A DNA stretch of 47,567 nucleotides, taken from an uncultured Formosa sp. GTDB lineage: Bacteria; Bacteroidota; Bacteroidia; Flavobacteriales; Flavobacteriaceae. The DNA lies in NCBI GenBank assembly GCA_913052445.1, contig CAJXDP010000009.1, positions 1 to 47,567 on the forward strand, written 5' to 3'. The notes beneath the pieces were generated by a model. The model made no database searches, was not told the origin of the DNA, and saw nothing but the letters and a program-made list of their open reading frames with translations. A program made the position numbers and the translations under genes. Below, in pieces: positions 17,752 through 28,595 of the stretch. The number at the start of each line of letters is the position of its first letter. Position 1 is the stretch's first letter.

Positions 17752-20364
17752 ATGAAATCTCAAGATATTAGATCTCAATTTTTATCCTTTTTTGAAACCA
17801 AAAAACACCAAGTTTTGTCCTCCTCACCGATAGTTTTAAAAGATGACCCTTCATTAATGTTTGTTAATTCTGGGATGGCACCATTTAAAGAGTTTTTTCT
17901 TGGGAATGGATCCCCTTCAAACAATCGAATTACAGACACTCAAAAATGTTTGAGAGTCTCAGGAAAGCATAACGATCTGGAAGAAGTAGGTTACGATACC
18001 TATCACCATACCCTTTTTGAAATGCTAGGAAATTGGAGTTTTGGAGATTACTTTAAAAAAGAAGCAATAGAGTGGGCCTGGGAGTTATTGACAAAGGTTT
18101 ATAAAATAGATAAAGACATCCTTTATGTAACTGTATTTGAAGGCTGTAAAGAAGATGAAACAGCAATGGATTCTGAAGCCTATGATATTTGGAAGCAATT
18201 AATCTCTGAAGATCGGATTCTTAAAGGGAGTAAGTCAGATAATTTCTGGGAAATGGGTGAACAAGGACCTTGCGGACCTTGCAGTGAAATACATGTAGAT
18301 ATTCGATCCAAAGAACAAAAATCTATAGTCTCTGGACACGAATTAATTAATAAAGACCACCCTCAAGTCGTCGAAATATGGAACCTTGTTTTTATGGAAT
18401 ACAACCGTAAAGCCAACGGAAGCTTAGAAGATTTACCTCAAAAAAATATAGATACAGGCATGGGCTTTGAGCGTTTATGTATGGTGCTTCAAGGAGTCAA
18501 ATCAAATTATGATACGGATGTATTTACTCCTCTCATCAGAGAAATTGAGACTATATCAGGATTTAGCTATGGAAAACAATTAAAGCAAGACATAGCGATT
18601 CGTGTAATTTCTGACCACGTACGAGCTGTCGCTTTTTCAATTGCTGACGGTCAACTGCCAAGTAATACTGGAGCGGGCTATGTGATTCGCCGTATACTTA
18701 GGCGTGCGGTTCGTTATGGATTTACGTTTTTGGACCTTAAAGAGCCATTTATTTATCGACTCGTTAATGTTTTAACAAAGCAAATGGGAACTGTTTTCCC
18801 AGAACTATTAGCTCAAAAACAATTAATTCAGAACGTTCTTAAAGAAGAAGAAGCTTCTTTTTTAAGAACCCTCGATCAAGGCTTGGTTTTATTAGACCGT
18901 ATTATTAACACAACTAAAGGCTCTCATGTTTCTGGAGACAAAGCATTTGAATTGTACGATACGTATGGGTTTCCGGTTGATTTAACGGCTTTGATTCTCA
19001 GCGAAAAACAAATGACCTTAGACACGGATGCTTTTGAAGCCGAGCTTCAAAAACAGAAAAGACGTTCTCGTGCCGCTAGCGAAGTTTCTACAGAAGATTG
19101 GAACGTATTGTTTGACGGTGTTGAGCAAGAGTTTGTTGGGTATGATGTTTTGAAAACATCTGTAAAAATAGCTAAGTATAGAAAAGTTACTTCTGCAAAA
19201 GAAGGTGCTAAATACCAACTCGTATTTAATCTGACTCCCTTTTATTCTGAAGGCGGAGGACAAGTAGGAGATAAGGGCTATTTAGAGTCTGCGAGCGGGG
19301 ATATTATTTATGTTTTAGACACTAAGAAAGAAAATAATATAACCATTCATCTAGTAGAGAGCCTACCAAATAATTTGACAGATACATTTATTGCAATCGT
19401 GGACTCGAATCAACGATTTCGTACGGAATGTAACCATACAGCAACCCACTTACTTCACCAAGCATTAAGAGAAGTTTTAGGAACTCACGTAGAGCAAAAA
19501 GGCTCAGCTGTTCACTCTAAATACTTGCGATTTGATTTCTCTCACTTTTCCAAGATAACAAGTGAAGAGTTAAATGAGGTGGAATGTTTTGTAAACTCCA
19601 GAATAGAAGGTAAATTAAACTTAGAAGAAAAGCGATCAGTTCCTATGGAACAAGCCGTTTCAGATGGTGCGATTGCTCTTTTTGGTGAAAAATATGGCGA
19701 TGTAGTACGAACCATTCGTTTTGGTAACTCTTTTGAGTTGTGTGGAGGAACTCATGTAAAAAACACCGCTGATATATGGCATTTTAAAATTAAATCCGAA
19801 GGAGCCGTTGCATCAGGAATCCGTCGTATTGAAGCCATTACAAACGATTCAGCTAAAGAATATTATGCTAGAAATAATGCAAGTTTTGAACAAGTAAAAT
19901 TAGTACTTAATAATTCTAGTGATCCAGTAAAGTCGATCTCAGATTTGAAATCGGAAAACTCAAAACTCAAAAAACAAATAGACTCTCTTTTGAAAGATAA
20001 AGCAGTGTTGATTAAAGGAGATTTAAAACAAGAAATAACTCTGGTAAACGGGATTCATTTTTTAGCTAAAATGATAGACTTAGATGCATCAGGTATTAAA
20101 GATTTATCTTTTGAATTGGGACAGCAGTTTGAGAACTCCGTATTATTATTTGGAATTGAGCAAAATGGTAAAGCGTTATTATCTTGTTATGTTTCTAAAC
20201 AATTAGTAGCCTCTAAAGGTCTCAATGCAGGAACAATTGTTCGTGAGCTAGGTCCTTACATTCAAGGTGGCGGTGGCGGCCAACCATTTTATGCTACTGC
20301 TGGTGGAAAAAATCCAGCGGGTCTTCAAGAAGCCTTAGACAAAGCAAAATCATATATTGAATAA
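17752..20364 (+). CDS. alaS: Alanine--tRNA ligase
   Basis: Charges tRNA-Ala; also edits mischarged Ser and Gly. The 870-aa protein has the class II catalytic core at the N-terminus ([15 protein letters not shown], then GTG-type motif 3 near NTGMGFERL), an editing domain with the zinc-binding HTATHLLHQ (HxxxH) and CGGTHV (CxxxH), a coiled coil ([20 protein letters not shown]), and the C-Ala domain ending in [14 protein letters not shown]. The length is normal. GSCFA follows 12 bp later. Confidence 0.97.
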   Translation: MKSQDIRSQFLSFFETKKHQVLSSSPIVLKDDPSLMFVNSGMAPFKEFFLGNGSPSNNRITDTQKCLRVSGKHNDLEEVGYDTYHHTLFEMLGNWSFGDYFKKEAIEWAWELLTKVYKIDKDILYVTVFEGCKEDETAMDSEAYDIWKQLISEDRILKGSKSDNFWEMGEQGPCGPCSEIHVDIRSKEQKSIVSGHELINKDHPQVVEIWNLVFMEYNRKANGSLEDLPQKNIDTGMGFERLCMVLQGVKSNYDTDVFTPLIREIETISGFSYGKQLKQDIAIRVISDHVRAVAFSIADGQLPSNTGAGYVIRRILRRAVRYGFTFLDLKEPFIYRLVNVLTKQMGTVFPELLAQKQLIQNVLKEEEASFLRTLDQGLVLLDRIINTTKGSHVSGDKAFELYDTYGFPVDLTALILSEKQMTLDTDAFEAELQKQKRRSRAASEVSTEDWNVLFDGVEQEFVGYDVLKTSVKIAKYRKVTSAKEGAKYQLVFNLTPFYSEGGGQVGDKGYLESASGDIIYVLDTKKENNITIHLVESLPNNLTDTFIAIVDSNQRFRTECNHTATHLLHQALREVLGTHVEQKGSAVHSKYLRFDFSHFSKITSEELNEVECFVNSRIEGKLNLEEKRSVPMEQAVSDGAIALFGEKYGDVVRTIRFGNSFELCGGTHVKNTADIWHFKIKSEGAVASGIRRIEAITNDSAKEYYARNNASFEQVKLVLNNSSDPVKSISDLKSENSKLKKQIDSLLKDKAVLIKGDLKQEITLVNGIHFLAKMIDLDASGIKDLSFELGQQFENSVLLFGIEQNGKALLSCYVSKQLVASKGLNAGTIVRELGPYIQGGGGGQPFYATAGGKNPAGLQEALDKAKSYIE

Positions 20365-20376
20365 TTCAGATTTACT

Positions 20377-21324
20377 GTGAAGCTTCAAACTCAAATTCCC
20401 ATAGTAAAACATACGCCGGCTATTGATTATAATTCAAAGTTGTTTTTGTTAGGGTCATGTTTTGCAGAAAATATTTCTAACAAGCTCTCGTATTATAAGT
20501 TCCAAAACAAGGTTAATCCCTTAGGTGTGTTGTTTCACCCTTTAGCAATTTTAGACTTGCTAAAAAGAGCACAGAATAGGATTGGTTATAATCAAAAAGA
20601 CCTCTTTTTTAGCAACGGCTATTGGCAAAGTTATTCTGCACATTCACGTTTAAACAACGCCTCAAAAAAGGAAATAGTGTTAGAATTGAATTCTGCAGCG
20701 CACTTCACCAAAACACAACTTATGGCTGCTTCACATGTAGTCTTGACTTTTGGAACCGCTTGGGTTTATAAGCATATTGAATCTCAAAGCATTGTGGCTA
20801 ATTGCCATAAGCAACCTCAAAAAGAATTTGAAAAATCACTTTTAAGTATTGATCAGCTTAAGAAAAGCTTTGAGTCTATTATTTCAATCTTAAAATCATT
20901 TAATCCAGAAGTGACGATTATTTTTACAATCTCACCCGTTCGGCACTTGAAAGATGGCTTTGTTGAAAATAACCACAGCAAGTCTCATCTCATAAGCGCT
21001 CTGCACCCCATCGTTAATACTGCCGAAAACACCCATTACTTTCCTTCTTTTGAACTTGTAATGGATGAACTTAGGGATTACCGCTTTTATAAAGAGGATA
21101 TGCTACATCCAAACCAGCTTGCAGTTGACTATATCTGGGAGAGATTTCAATTTTCTTGGATTGGTTCAGACACCAAGATAACAATGAATGAGGTCAGTCG
21201 CTTACAGAAGGGATTGGGTCATAAACCTTTTAACTCCTCCTCAAAAGCTCACCTAGCATTTTTGTTTAACCTATCTAAAGATGTAGATGCTTTGGTATAC
21301 AAGTATCCCTTCATGAAGTTTTGA
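20377..21324 (+). CDS. GSCFA domain-containing protein
   Basis: A 315-aa protein with the namesake motif LGSCFAENIS at residues 25-34 (Gly26-Ser-Cys-Phe-Ala30), close to the N-terminus as usual. The later DMLHPNQLAVDYIW resembles the DxxHP block of SGNH/GDSL-type hydrolases, so an esterase-like fold is plausible, but the substrate is unknown. It has no signal peptide. The start is GTG at 20377, 12 bp after alaS, so the two are probably co-transcribed. Confidence 0.88.
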   Translation: MKLQTQIPIVKHTPAIDYNSKLFLLGSCFAENISNKLSYYKFQNKVNPLGVLFHPLAILDLLKRAQNRIGYNQKDLFFSNGYWQSYSAHSRLNNASKKEIVLELNSAAHFTKTQLMAASHVVLTFGTAWVYKHIESQSIVANCHKQPQKEFEKSLLSIDQLKKSFESIISILKSFNPEVTIIFTISPVRHLKDGFVENNHSKSHLISALHPIVNTAENTHYFPSFELVMDELRDYRFYKEDMLHPNQLAVDYIWERFQFSWIGSDTKITMNEVSRLQKGLGHKPFNSSSKAHLAFLFNLSKDVDALVYKYPFMKF

Positions 21325-21381
21325 AATAGGGGTTCAAGACGCTAAAAATCTAGTATATTAGCTCTATAAAACCAATGCAAT

Positions 21382-22131
21382 ATGTCAACTTCTTACGTAC
21401 GTTTAAATGTAAAAGACAAGGTCGGTTATATTGAATTTTATAACCCACCCCATAATGGATTGCCCGCTTCTATGCTTGCATCCCTTACTGATTTAATCAC
21501 TAAAGCAGGTTTAGACCCCTCTATTGCTGTTTTGGTTTTGAAAAGCGGTGGCAATGGCACTTTTTGTGCCGGTGCAAGCTTTGAGGAGCTAAATGCAATT
21601 TCAAATACTGATCAGGGTACTACATTTTTTGAGGGGTTTGCGAATGTTATAAATGCACTGCGTCGCTGTCCTAAAATTACGATTGGTCGTGTTCAAGGAA
21701 AAGCAGTAGGCGGCGGCATTGGTTTAGCTGCTGCTACTGATTACTGCGTGGCGACTCGATATTCAGAAATTAAACTAAGTGAGCTCACAATTGGAATTGG
21801 TCCTTTTGTAATCGAACCGGCATTAACCCGAAAAATTGGTGTCAGTGCCATGTCTCAACTCTCTATAGAGGCTACCAATTTTTTCTCTGCTGAATGGGCG
21901 CAACAAAAAGGGCTGTATGCAAATGTTTATTCTTCGGTTGAAGACTTAGATAGGCAGGTGAAGCTGTTAGCGGAACAATTATCTAGCTATAATCTAGAAG
22001 CTCTCTCAAGGCTAAAAGAGACTCTTTGGGAAGGTACTAGCGACTGGGATGAATTATTAAAAAAACGAGCTGCTATAAGTGGTCGTTTAGTACTGAGTGA
22101 TTTTACGAAAAAACAACTAAAAAACTATTAA
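21382..22131 (+). CDS. Enoyl-CoA hydratase/isomerase family protein
   Basis: Crotonase-fold enzyme of 249 aa acting on a CoA thioester. The oxyanion-hole regions are GTFCAGASFEEL and GKAVGGGIGLAAATDY. ELTIGIGPFVIEP follows, where related enzymes place a catalytic Glu. The stretch resembles methylglutaconyl-CoA hydratase-like members, but the substrate cannot be assigned. It lies 57 bp after GSCFA and 37 bp before ilvE, which could hint at branched-chain amino acid metabolism. Confidence 0.88.
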   Translation: MSTSYVRLNVKDKVGYIEFYNPPHNGLPASMLASLTDLITKAGLDPSIAVLVLKSGGNGTFCAGASFEELNAISNTDQGTTFFEGFANVINALRRCPKITIGRVQGKAVGGGIGLAAATDYCVATRYSEIKLSELTIGIGPFVIEPALTRKIGVSAMSQLSIEATNFFSAEWAQQKGLYANVYSSVEDLDRQVKLLAEQLSSYNLEALSRLKETLWEGTSDWDELLKKRAAISGRLVLSDFTKKQLKNY

Positions 22132-22168
22132 TAATTTTAGCTTTTCTGAAACTAAAGCCTTTAAATCT

Positions 22169-23227
22169 ATGTCCAACTCAATTTCAATTACAAAAATTAA
22201 TAAATCAAAAGTAGAGACTCTTGATTTTGATAACATTGCTTTAGGTCGTACATTTACTGATCATATGTTTGTCTGTGACTATGATGAGGGTCAGTGGTCT
22301 AATCCTAGAATTACCCCTATGGAGATGATCCCAATGCATCCTGCTTGTATGGCACTGCATTATGGTCAAGCTTTGTTTGAAGGGATGAAAGCTACGATAG
22401 ATTCCAATGGTAATCCTTTACTTTTTCGTCCTGATAAAAATGCGCAACGTCTTAATTTCAGTGCCAGACGACTGGGGATGCCAGAATTTTCCGAAACCTT
22501 ATTTGTTAACGCGTTAAAAAAGCTAGTAAGCTTAGACCAGCAATGGATTCCTCCACAAGAAGGGAGTGCGTTGTACTTACGTCCTTTTATGTTTGCTGAT
22601 GAAGCTTTTATTGGAATGCGTGCCGCTAATTCTTACAAGTTTATTGTAATGGCTTCTCCCTCAAAACCAATTTATACGGACCGTATTCGTTTGTATGCTG
22701 AAACTTCGTTTATTCGAGCAGCACACGGCGGTACAGGTGAGGCAAAAGCTGCAGGAAACTATGCAGCAGCGGTCCTTCCAACAGAAATCGCTAAATCTAA
22801 AGGCTTTGATCAAGTCCTTTGGTTAGATGCTAAAGAGTTTAAGTATATTCAGGAAGTAGGTACAATGAATATATTTTTCAAGATTAATGGTCAATTTGTA
22901 ACCCCCTCGCTAGATGGGTCCATATTAGCGGGAATTACACGTATGAGTGTAATTGATTTTCTGCGCCATAAAGGCTTCGAAGTTATGGAGCGACCAATCA
23001 CAATTGATGAAATTATTGAAGCTTCAAAAAACGGTCAATTAGAAGAAGCATTTGGTACAGGTACGGCTGTGGGGATTGCAATGATCCAAGAAATTGGATA
23101 TAAAGATTCAGTCATTCACGTCTCTGACAATAGTCCAGTTGCACAGTTAGTATTAGACACAATTAACGGCGTTAGAATTGGAAAAATTGCGGATGAATTG
23201 AACTGGATGGTTAAGGTAGAATCTTAA
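22169..23227 (+). CDS. ilvE: Branched-chain amino acid aminotransferase
   Basis: Transfers the amino group between glutamate and the 2-oxoacids of leucine, isoleucine and valine. This is a PLP fold type IV enzyme of 352 aa. The PLP lysine is Lys193 in EAKAAGNYAA, and the cofactor-phosphate region is GTGTAVGIAMI. It is of the longer eukaryote-like BCAT2 type. The last 17 bases overlap the 3' end of the convergent glycosyltransferase gene, so no room is left for a terminator between them. Confidence 0.95.
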   Translation: MSNSISITKINKSKVETLDFDNIALGRTFTDHMFVCDYDEGQWSNPRITPMEMIPMHPACMALHYGQALFEGMKATIDSNGNPLLFRPDKNAQRLNFSARRLGMPEFSETLFVNALKKLVSLDQQWIPPQEGSALYLRPFMFADEAFIGMRAANSYKFIVMASPSKPIYTDRIRLYAETSFIRAAHGGTGEAKAAGNYAAAVLPTEIAKSKGFDQVLWLDAKEFKYIQEVGTMNIFFKINGQFVTPSLDGSILAGITRMSVIDFLRHKGFEVMERPITIDEIIEASKNGQLEEAFGTGTAVGIAMIQEIGYKDSVIHVSDNSPVAQLVLDTINGVRIGKIADELNWMVKVES

Positions 23228-24068
23228 ATTTGCGTTTAATATTCTTCCATCTATAGGCCCTAATAAAAGCACCTTGGTCTGAATTAATAAGAAATTTTTC
23301 TTGGTTTTTTAGTGCTTTGATATAGCCAACTAAGTAGTCCCAAAATAGACAAAGACGCCTTTTTCTAAAGGCTAACTTTAAAGCGGATAAAAAAGCCAAT
23401 ACAAATCCATATCGCATTTTGTAAAGAGCAGTTCCTTGTAAGTATTTTGCTTTAGGATTATATTTTAAACCTGTTGGTTTCAGATGTTTTACATGAAGTG
23501 ATTCATCTGTCTTGAATTCCCATGTGTAGTATAGGGCCAATAATTCATCTATCGTATCCCAACCCATTGATTTCTTCAGACCTCCGATATCAATAAAACA
23601 AGCTTTTCGATAGGCCTTTAAGGGACCTCGAATGTGTTCTTTTGAAGTGAGGTTTTCGAGTTGCCACTTGCCATTTTTTTCTATATAACAATGACCTGCA
23701 ACCATGCCTAGCTTGGAATTGTTATGGTAATGGTTGGTAAGTGTTTCTAGATAATTTTTTGGAAAAATAACATCTGCATCATATTTACATATCACATCAT
23801 AATCGAAGTCTAATGAGTCATATCCTTTGTAAAAGGCATTAATGATTTTACCCCCTGGTAAGTGTGCTTCAGAAGAAGTGTTAGAAACCAAGGATATCCA
23901 TGGGTTTTCTTTTGCAATTTTATTTACTAATGATGCAGTGGAGTCTGTCGAATTGTCATCTACCACCACCACTTTAGTGGGCTGTAGGGTTTGTTTTATT
24001 AATGATTGAAGCGTGCGACTAATGTTGTCTTCTTCATTATGTGCTGGTATGACGATATAAAACTTCAA
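23211..24068 (-). CDS. Family 2 glycosyltransferase
   Basis: A GT-A fold glycosyltransferase of 285 aa using a nucleotide sugar. The N-terminal motifs are VIPAHNEEDNI and VVVDDNSTD, and the metal-binding DxD is in KYDADVIFP. There is no clear transmembrane anchor, so it is cytosolic or peripheral. It overlaps the methyltransferase gene upstream by 4 bp (ATGA), which indicates coupling. The acceptor is unknown; a polysaccharide or glycolipid is the usual guess. Confidence 0.88.
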   Translation of the reverse strand: MKFYIVIPAHNEEDNISRTLQSLIKQTLQPTKVVVVDDNSTDSTASLVNKIAKENPWISLVSNTSSEAHLPGGKIINAFYKGYDSLDFDYDVICKYDADVIFPKNYLETLTNHYHNNSKLGMVAGHCYIEKNGKWQLENLTSKEHIRGPLKAYRKACFIDIGGLKKSMGWDTIDELLALYYTWEFKTDESLHVKHLKPTGLKYNPKAKYLQGTALYKMRYGFVLAFLSALKLAFRKRRLCLFWDYLVGYIKALKNQEKFLINSDQGAFIRAYRWKNIKRKFKILP

Positions 24069-24586
24069 ATCCTCTCAGCATAAACTATGTAATATCGAGG
24101 GGTAAACAAACGAAGAAAAGGTCTAATTCCGATTTTTTTAGTAGGGTTTGTCCATTTTTCAGTTGCTATGATCTTCCAGCCTGCTTTTTCTAATAGCCAA
24201 TCAAATTGCCAGTCTTCAAATTCATGAAAATGACGATCTCTTGGGTCTGTTTTACTGCGATAAGCGGTAGCAAACCAAAGTCTTAACGGAACACTTGCGA
24301 CTAGTTTTTTTGATTGGATACTTTTTAACACGGTAAAAGGGGAGACTAGGTGTTCAAATATTTCAAAAGCAGTTGTCACATCTGAAGGCTTAGATTCTAA
24401 AAGAGAGGTGCTCAAATCCAAGTCTTCACCTTTGGTATTGCAGACGTCAAAACCTTCGGTTTTTAGAATTTCAGATAAAGGATTTTCGACCCCTAAGTCT
24501 AAAATGGATTCTTCAGTATTTATATGAGTTTTAAGAAACTTTAAAGTGTGGTTATAGCGTTTCTTAGGAAAATTATTAGCGTACAT
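24065..24586 (-). CDS. Class I SAM-dependent methyltransferase-like protein
   Basis: A small protein of 173 aa. The SAM-binding motif I is ILDLGVENPLSEIL, with fewer glycines than the DxGxGxG consensus. EDLDLST follows as the acidic second strand and TTAFEIFEHLVSP as motif IV-like. The end, with RDRHFHEFEDWQFDWLLEKAGW, resembles the C-terminal part of polysaccharide-linked methyltransferases. It lies 1 bp after the KAS III-like gene and overlaps the glycosyltransferase by 4 bp. Confidence 0.8.
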   Translation of the reverse strand: MYANNFPKKRYNHTLKFLKTHINTEESILDLGVENPLSEILKTEGFDVCNTKGEDLDLSTSLLESKPSDVTTAFEIFEHLVSPFTVLKSIQSKKLVASVPLRLWFATAYRSKTDPRDRHFHEFEDWQFDWLLEKAGWKIIATEKWTNPTKKIGIRPFLRLFTPRYYIVYAERI

Positions 24587-24587
24587 A

Positions 24588-25646
24588 TCAATATTTATAA
24601 GTTATCGCATTGATGTGCATTCCTGCACCCACACTGGCAAATATAACGATATCTCCCTTCTTTATTTCATGACCTTCCATGTGGTTATTCTTGATGAGGT
24701 CAAGCAATGTCGGAACAGTAGCCACAGAACTATTTCCTAATTTATGAATACTCATAGGCATTACTCCTTCTGGCACAGGGGTTTTATATAGTCTGTAAAA
24801 GCGATTTACAATAGCTTCGTCCATTTTTTCATTCGCTTGGTGAATTAATATCTTTTTCACATCTTTTATGTCAAAACCACTGTTGTCCAAGCAGGTTTTC
24901 ATAGCGTTTGGAACATTGGATAACGCAAATTCATAAATCTTCCTTCCATACATTTTTATGAATCGTGTATCTTCTTCTAAAGATTTGTTGTTGGAGCACC
25001 CAAAGAATAAGTGGTAAATTTCATCATGTGTATAGGAGGCAGACTCGTGGGACAAGATCCCCCCGTCCTCGTCTAAAAGCTCAATAACAGTTGCTCCTGC
25101 GCCATCCGAATAAATCATTGAATCTCTATCATATGGATCAACGACTCGAGACAACGTCTCAGCACCTATTACTAAACATTTCTTAGCCATACCAGCTTTA
25201 ATATAGGCTTGGCCTTGAATGACTCCTTCTACCCAGCCAGGACATCCAAATAGAATATCATAAGCAACACACTTAGGATTTTTAATTTTTAAAATATTTT
25301 TCACTCTAGCAGCTAAACAAGGTAAGATATCACTTTGAATAGAACCAGATTTTACATCTCCAAAATTATGAGCCAGAATTATATAGTCTAAGGTTTCTGG
25401 ATCTACACCAGCGTCTTTTATTGCTTTTTCTGCGGCCAATGCACCAAGGTCCGAGGCTGTTAAATGGTTTTCTGCATAGCGGCGTTCCGAGATGCCTGTA
25501 ATAGCTTGGAATTTTTCTACGATTATCTCGTTTGAGGAAGGGATTTCAGAGCCGTCAATATTTAAAAATGAGTGCTGCCGAAATGCTTCATTTTTCTGAA
25601 CTATTTTTGGAATGTAACTCCCTGTTCCTGTAATTTTGATATTCAT
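24588..25646 (-). CDS. 3-oxoacyl-ACP synthase III (KAS III/FabH-like)
   Basis: Thiolase-fold condensing enzyme of 352 aa. The full catalytic triad is present: Cys135 (FGCPGW), His269 (LIHQANEKM) and Asn305 (KLGNSS). KAS III starts fatty acid synthesis from an acyl-CoA and malonyl-ACP; homologues can also make other beta-keto products. It begins 12 bp after gcvP and runs into the methyltransferase and GT2 genes, so it may belong to a lipid or glycolipid modifying set instead of being the housekeeping FabH. I leave the symbol blank for that reason. Confidence 0.9.
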   Translation of the reverse strand: MNIKITGTGSYIPKIVQKNEAFRQHSFLNIDGSEIPSSNEIIVEKFQAITGISERRYAENHLTASDLGALAAEKAIKDAGVDPETLDYIILAHNFGDVKSGSIQSDILPCLAARVKNILKIKNPKCVAYDILFGCPGWVEGVIQGQAYIKAGMAKKCLVIGAETLSRVVDPYDRDSMIYSDGAGATVIELLDEDGGILSHESASYTHDEIYHLFFGCSNNKSLEEDTRFIKMYGRKIYEFALSNVPNAMKTCLDNSGFDIKDVKKILIHQANEKMDEAIVNRFYRLYKTPVPEGVMPMSIHKLGNSSVATVPTLLDLIKNNHMEGHEIKKGDIVIFASVGAGMHINAITYKY

Positions 25647-25658
25647 AGTTTCTTTATT

Positions 25659-28511
25659 TTAAGCGTCTGCAAAGGCTTCAATTGGAGCACAAGTACAAAT
25701 TAGATTTCGATCTCCATAAGCATCATCTACTCGACGAACTGACGGCCAAAATTTATCATTTTTTACATAATCCAAAGGAAAGGCTGCTGTAGCTCTGCTG
25801 TATGGAAAATTCCAGTTGTCATTGGTGAGCATTTCCTGGGTGTGAGGTGCATTTTTTAAGGGGTTGTTGGGGGCTTCTTTTGATGCTGCGTCTATTTCTT
25901 TTCGAATTGCAATCATTGCATCACAAAACCGGTCCATCTCTGCTTTCCCTTCACTTTCTGTTGGCTCAATCATCATTGTGCCTGCTACTGGAAATGAGAC
26001 GGTTGGTGCATGAAATCCAAAGTCTATAAGCCGTTTGGCAATATCAACCACTTCAATGCCGTTGGATTTAAAGTCACGACAATCGATAATCATTTCATGT
26101 GCGGCACGACCCTGTTCACCAGAATATAAAGTGTCATAGTGTCCTTCGAGACGTTGTTTAATGTAATTGGCATTAAGGATGGCAATTTGTGTAGATTCCG
26201 TCAGCCCTATATCTCCTAGCATTTTAATATAGCCATAGGATATTAAGCAAGCAAGAGCAGATCCAAAAGGTGCTCCTGAAATAGAATGAATTGCATTTGT
26301 TCCGCCAGTTTCAATAAGCGGATTTCCAGGTAAAAATGGTGTTAGTTGTTTGGCAACGCATATAGGTCCAACTCCAGGACCCCCGCCACCATGAGGGATT
26401 GCAAATGTTTTGTGCAAGTTCAAGTGACATACATCTGCACCAATATTTCCAGGGTTAGTTAATCCAACCTGTGCATTCATATTGGCTCCGTCCATATAGA
26501 CTTGTCCCCCGTTATCGTGAATAATTTGAGTAATTTCTTTTATAGCCGATTCGTAAACACCGTGCGTAGATGGGTAGGTCACCATCAATGCAGCTAAGTT
26601 GTCTTTGTGTAGTGTCGCTTTTTCTCTTAAGTCATCAACATCAATATTCCCATTTTCAGAAGACTTTGTAACAACGACTTTCATCCCTGCCATGACAGCA
26701 CTCGCTGGGTTTGTCCCGTGTGCTGATGAAGGTATAATGCAAATCTTTCTGTGTTGATCTCCTCTTGACTCATGATAGGCTCTAATGACCATAAGTCCGG
26801 CGAACTCGCCTTGAGCCCCTGAGTTTGGCTGAAGGGATGTTCCAGCAAAGCCAGTAATTTCTGTCAGTTGAGCTTCTAGTTTTGTAAGGACAGTTCGGTA
26901 GCCTTCAACTTGGTTTAAAGGAGCGAAAGGATGAATGTTCCCCCAGTTGGGCCAGCTAAGAGGTAACATTTCTGCTGCTGCATTTAGTTTCATTGTACAA
27001 GATCCCAATGAAATCATAGAAAAGTTTAAAGCAAGATCTTTGCGTTCTAATCGTTTAATGTAACGCATCAATTCTGTTTCAGAGTGGTGAGAGTTGAAAA
27101 TGATATTTGATAAAAAATCGGAAACTCGTTTTGATGCGTCTGGAATTCTATTGTGCACACTCAGCGACTTAATTTCTGTTGTTGCTTTATTGTAAACTTC
27201 AGAAAAAATTGAAAGTATAAGATTAAGGTCAGAAGTTGTTGTTGTTTCATTTATGGCAATAGAAACGGTAGTTTCATTTGGATAATGGAAGTTGACTTCT
27301 TTTTGTTCTGCTGTAATTTTTAGTTTCGAAGCGTCTGAAACAGTTACCTGAATTGTGTCAAAAAAGTTTTTATGAACAAGATCAAATCCTAATGCCTCTA
27401 AAGCATCTGCCAATAATGAAGTGGAGCTATGTACTTTATTAGCAATGTATTTTAGACCTTCAGGTCCGTGATATACTGCATACATTCCAGCCATTACAGC
27501 CAGCAGTACTTGAGCAGTGCAAATATTGGATGTTGCACGGTCTCTTTTTATGTGTTGCTCACGAGTTTGTAACGCCATTCGCATGGCACGATTTCCGTCC
27601 ATATCTTTAGTAACCCCAATAATTCTGCCTGGAATATATCTTTTATAGGATTCTTTGGTGGCAAAGTAGGCTGCATGAGGTCCGCCATATCCCATCGGAA
27701 TTCCAAACCTTTGAGTGGTTCCAACTACGACATCTGCACCAAATTTACCGGGCGCTTCTAAAGTCACTAGACTAAGAATGTCTGCCGCGACAGCTACCTT
27801 TATTTCATTTTGATTCGCCTTAGAAATAAAACCTTCTAAGTCCATGATAAACCCAGATTTTCCAGGGTACTGAACGAGTGCACCAAAAAAATCAGAAGAA
27901 AAGTCAAATTCTTCAGCGGATCCTATGACAAGCTTAATCCCAATTGGAATTGCTCGTGTTTTTAATACGGATAGTGTTTGCGGTAAGACTTCCTTAGAAA
28001 CAAAGAATTTTACAATTCCTGATTTTGTTTGTGACTTAGGTCTTACGGCATAAAGTAGAGCCATGGCTTCAGCAGCTGCAGTACTTTCATCCAAAAGTGA
28101 GGCGTTTGCTAGCTCCATTCCGGTAAGATCTGTGATCATTGTTTGGAAGTTCAGGAGCGCTTCGAGTCGGCCTTGAGCAATTTCAGCTTGGTAAGGAGTG
28201 TAGGCAGTATACCATCCTGGGTTTTCTAAAATATTTCGCTGAATAACTGCGGGAAGGTTAGAAGGATGATACCCCATTCCAATAAAAGATTTGAAAACTT
28301 TATTCTTTGATGCTAATTGATAAATATGCTCAAGATACTCTTGCTCACTTAGAGAAGCTTCTAGCTTTAATGGCGACTGAAGTCTAATGTTTTTAGGGAC
28401 TGTCTGGTCAATTAATTCTTCTATAGAATTTACACCAACAGCATCTAGCATTTGTTTACGTTGTTCTTTTCTCGGACCAATATGTCTTAGGGCAAATATA
28501 TCTGTTTTCAT
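25659..28511 (-). CDS. gcvP: Glycine dehydrogenase (decarboxylating), P-protein
   Basis: The PLP subunit of the glycine cleavage system, which decarboxylates glycine and passes the aminomethyl group to H-protein. The 950-aa protein is the fused single-chain form, with both halves of the alpha2beta2 type joined. PLP lysine lies near residue 700 in HLNLHKTFAIPHGGGGPG. Glycine-rich blocks such as GYHPSNLPAVI and GSCTMKLNAAAEM are characteristic. gcvH and gcvT are not in the window. Confidence 0.97.
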   Translation of the reverse strand: MKTDIFALRHIGPRKEQRKQMLDAVGVNSIEELIDQTVPKNIRLQSPLKLEASLSEQEYLEHIYQLASKNKVFKSFIGMGYHPSNLPAVIQRNILENPGWYTAYTPYQAEIAQGRLEALLNFQTMITDLTGMELANASLLDESTAAAEAMALLYAVRPKSQTKSGIVKFFVSKEVLPQTLSVLKTRAIPIGIKLVIGSAEEFDFSSDFFGALVQYPGKSGFIMDLEGFISKANQNEIKVAVAADILSLVTLEAPGKFGADVVVGTTQRFGIPMGYGGPHAAYFATKESYKRYIPGRIIGVTKDMDGNRAMRMALQTREQHIKRDRATSNICTAQVLLAVMAGMYAVYHGPEGLKYIANKVHSSTSLLADALEALGFDLVHKNFFDTIQVTVSDASKLKITAEQKEVNFHYPNETTVSIAINETTTTSDLNLILSIFSEVYNKATTEIKSLSVHNRIPDASKRVSDFLSNIIFNSHHSETELMRYIKRLERKDLALNFSMISLGSCTMKLNAAAEMLPLSWPNWGNIHPFAPLNQVEGYRTVLTKLEAQLTEITGFAGTSLQPNSGAQGEFAGLMVIRAYHESRGDQHRKICIIPSSAHGTNPASAVMAGMKVVVTKSSENGNIDVDDLREKATLHKDNLAALMVTYPSTHGVYESAIKEITQIIHDNGGQVYMDGANMNAQVGLTNPGNIGADVCHLNLHKTFAIPHGGGGPGVGPICVAKQLTPFLPGNPLIETGGTNAIHSISGAPFGSALACLISYGYIKMLGDIGLTESTQIAILNANYIKQRLEGHYDTLYSGEQGRAAHEMIIDCRDFKSNGIEVVDIAKRLIDFGFHAPTVSFPVAGTMMIEPTESEGKAEMDRFCDAMIAIRKEIDAASKEAPNNPLKNAPHTQEMLTNDNWNFPYSRATAAFPLDYVKNDKFWPSVRRVDDAYGDRNLICTCAPIEAFADA

Positions 28512-28535
28512 TGTAGGATATTAACTTTTGTTAAG

Positions 28536-28543
28536 CAAAATTA
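28536..28543 (-). promoter_or_regulatory. Promoter -7 box of gcvP operon
   Basis: TAATTTTG on the minus strand matches TAnnTTTG and lies 24 nt before the gcvP start. No glycine-riboswitch-like fold was recognised in the 28512-28629 gap. Confidence 0.5.
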
Positions 28544-28595
28544 ATGAATTTAATAAGGATTTAATTCATAGTATTTGAAAGTTATTAAACAATTA

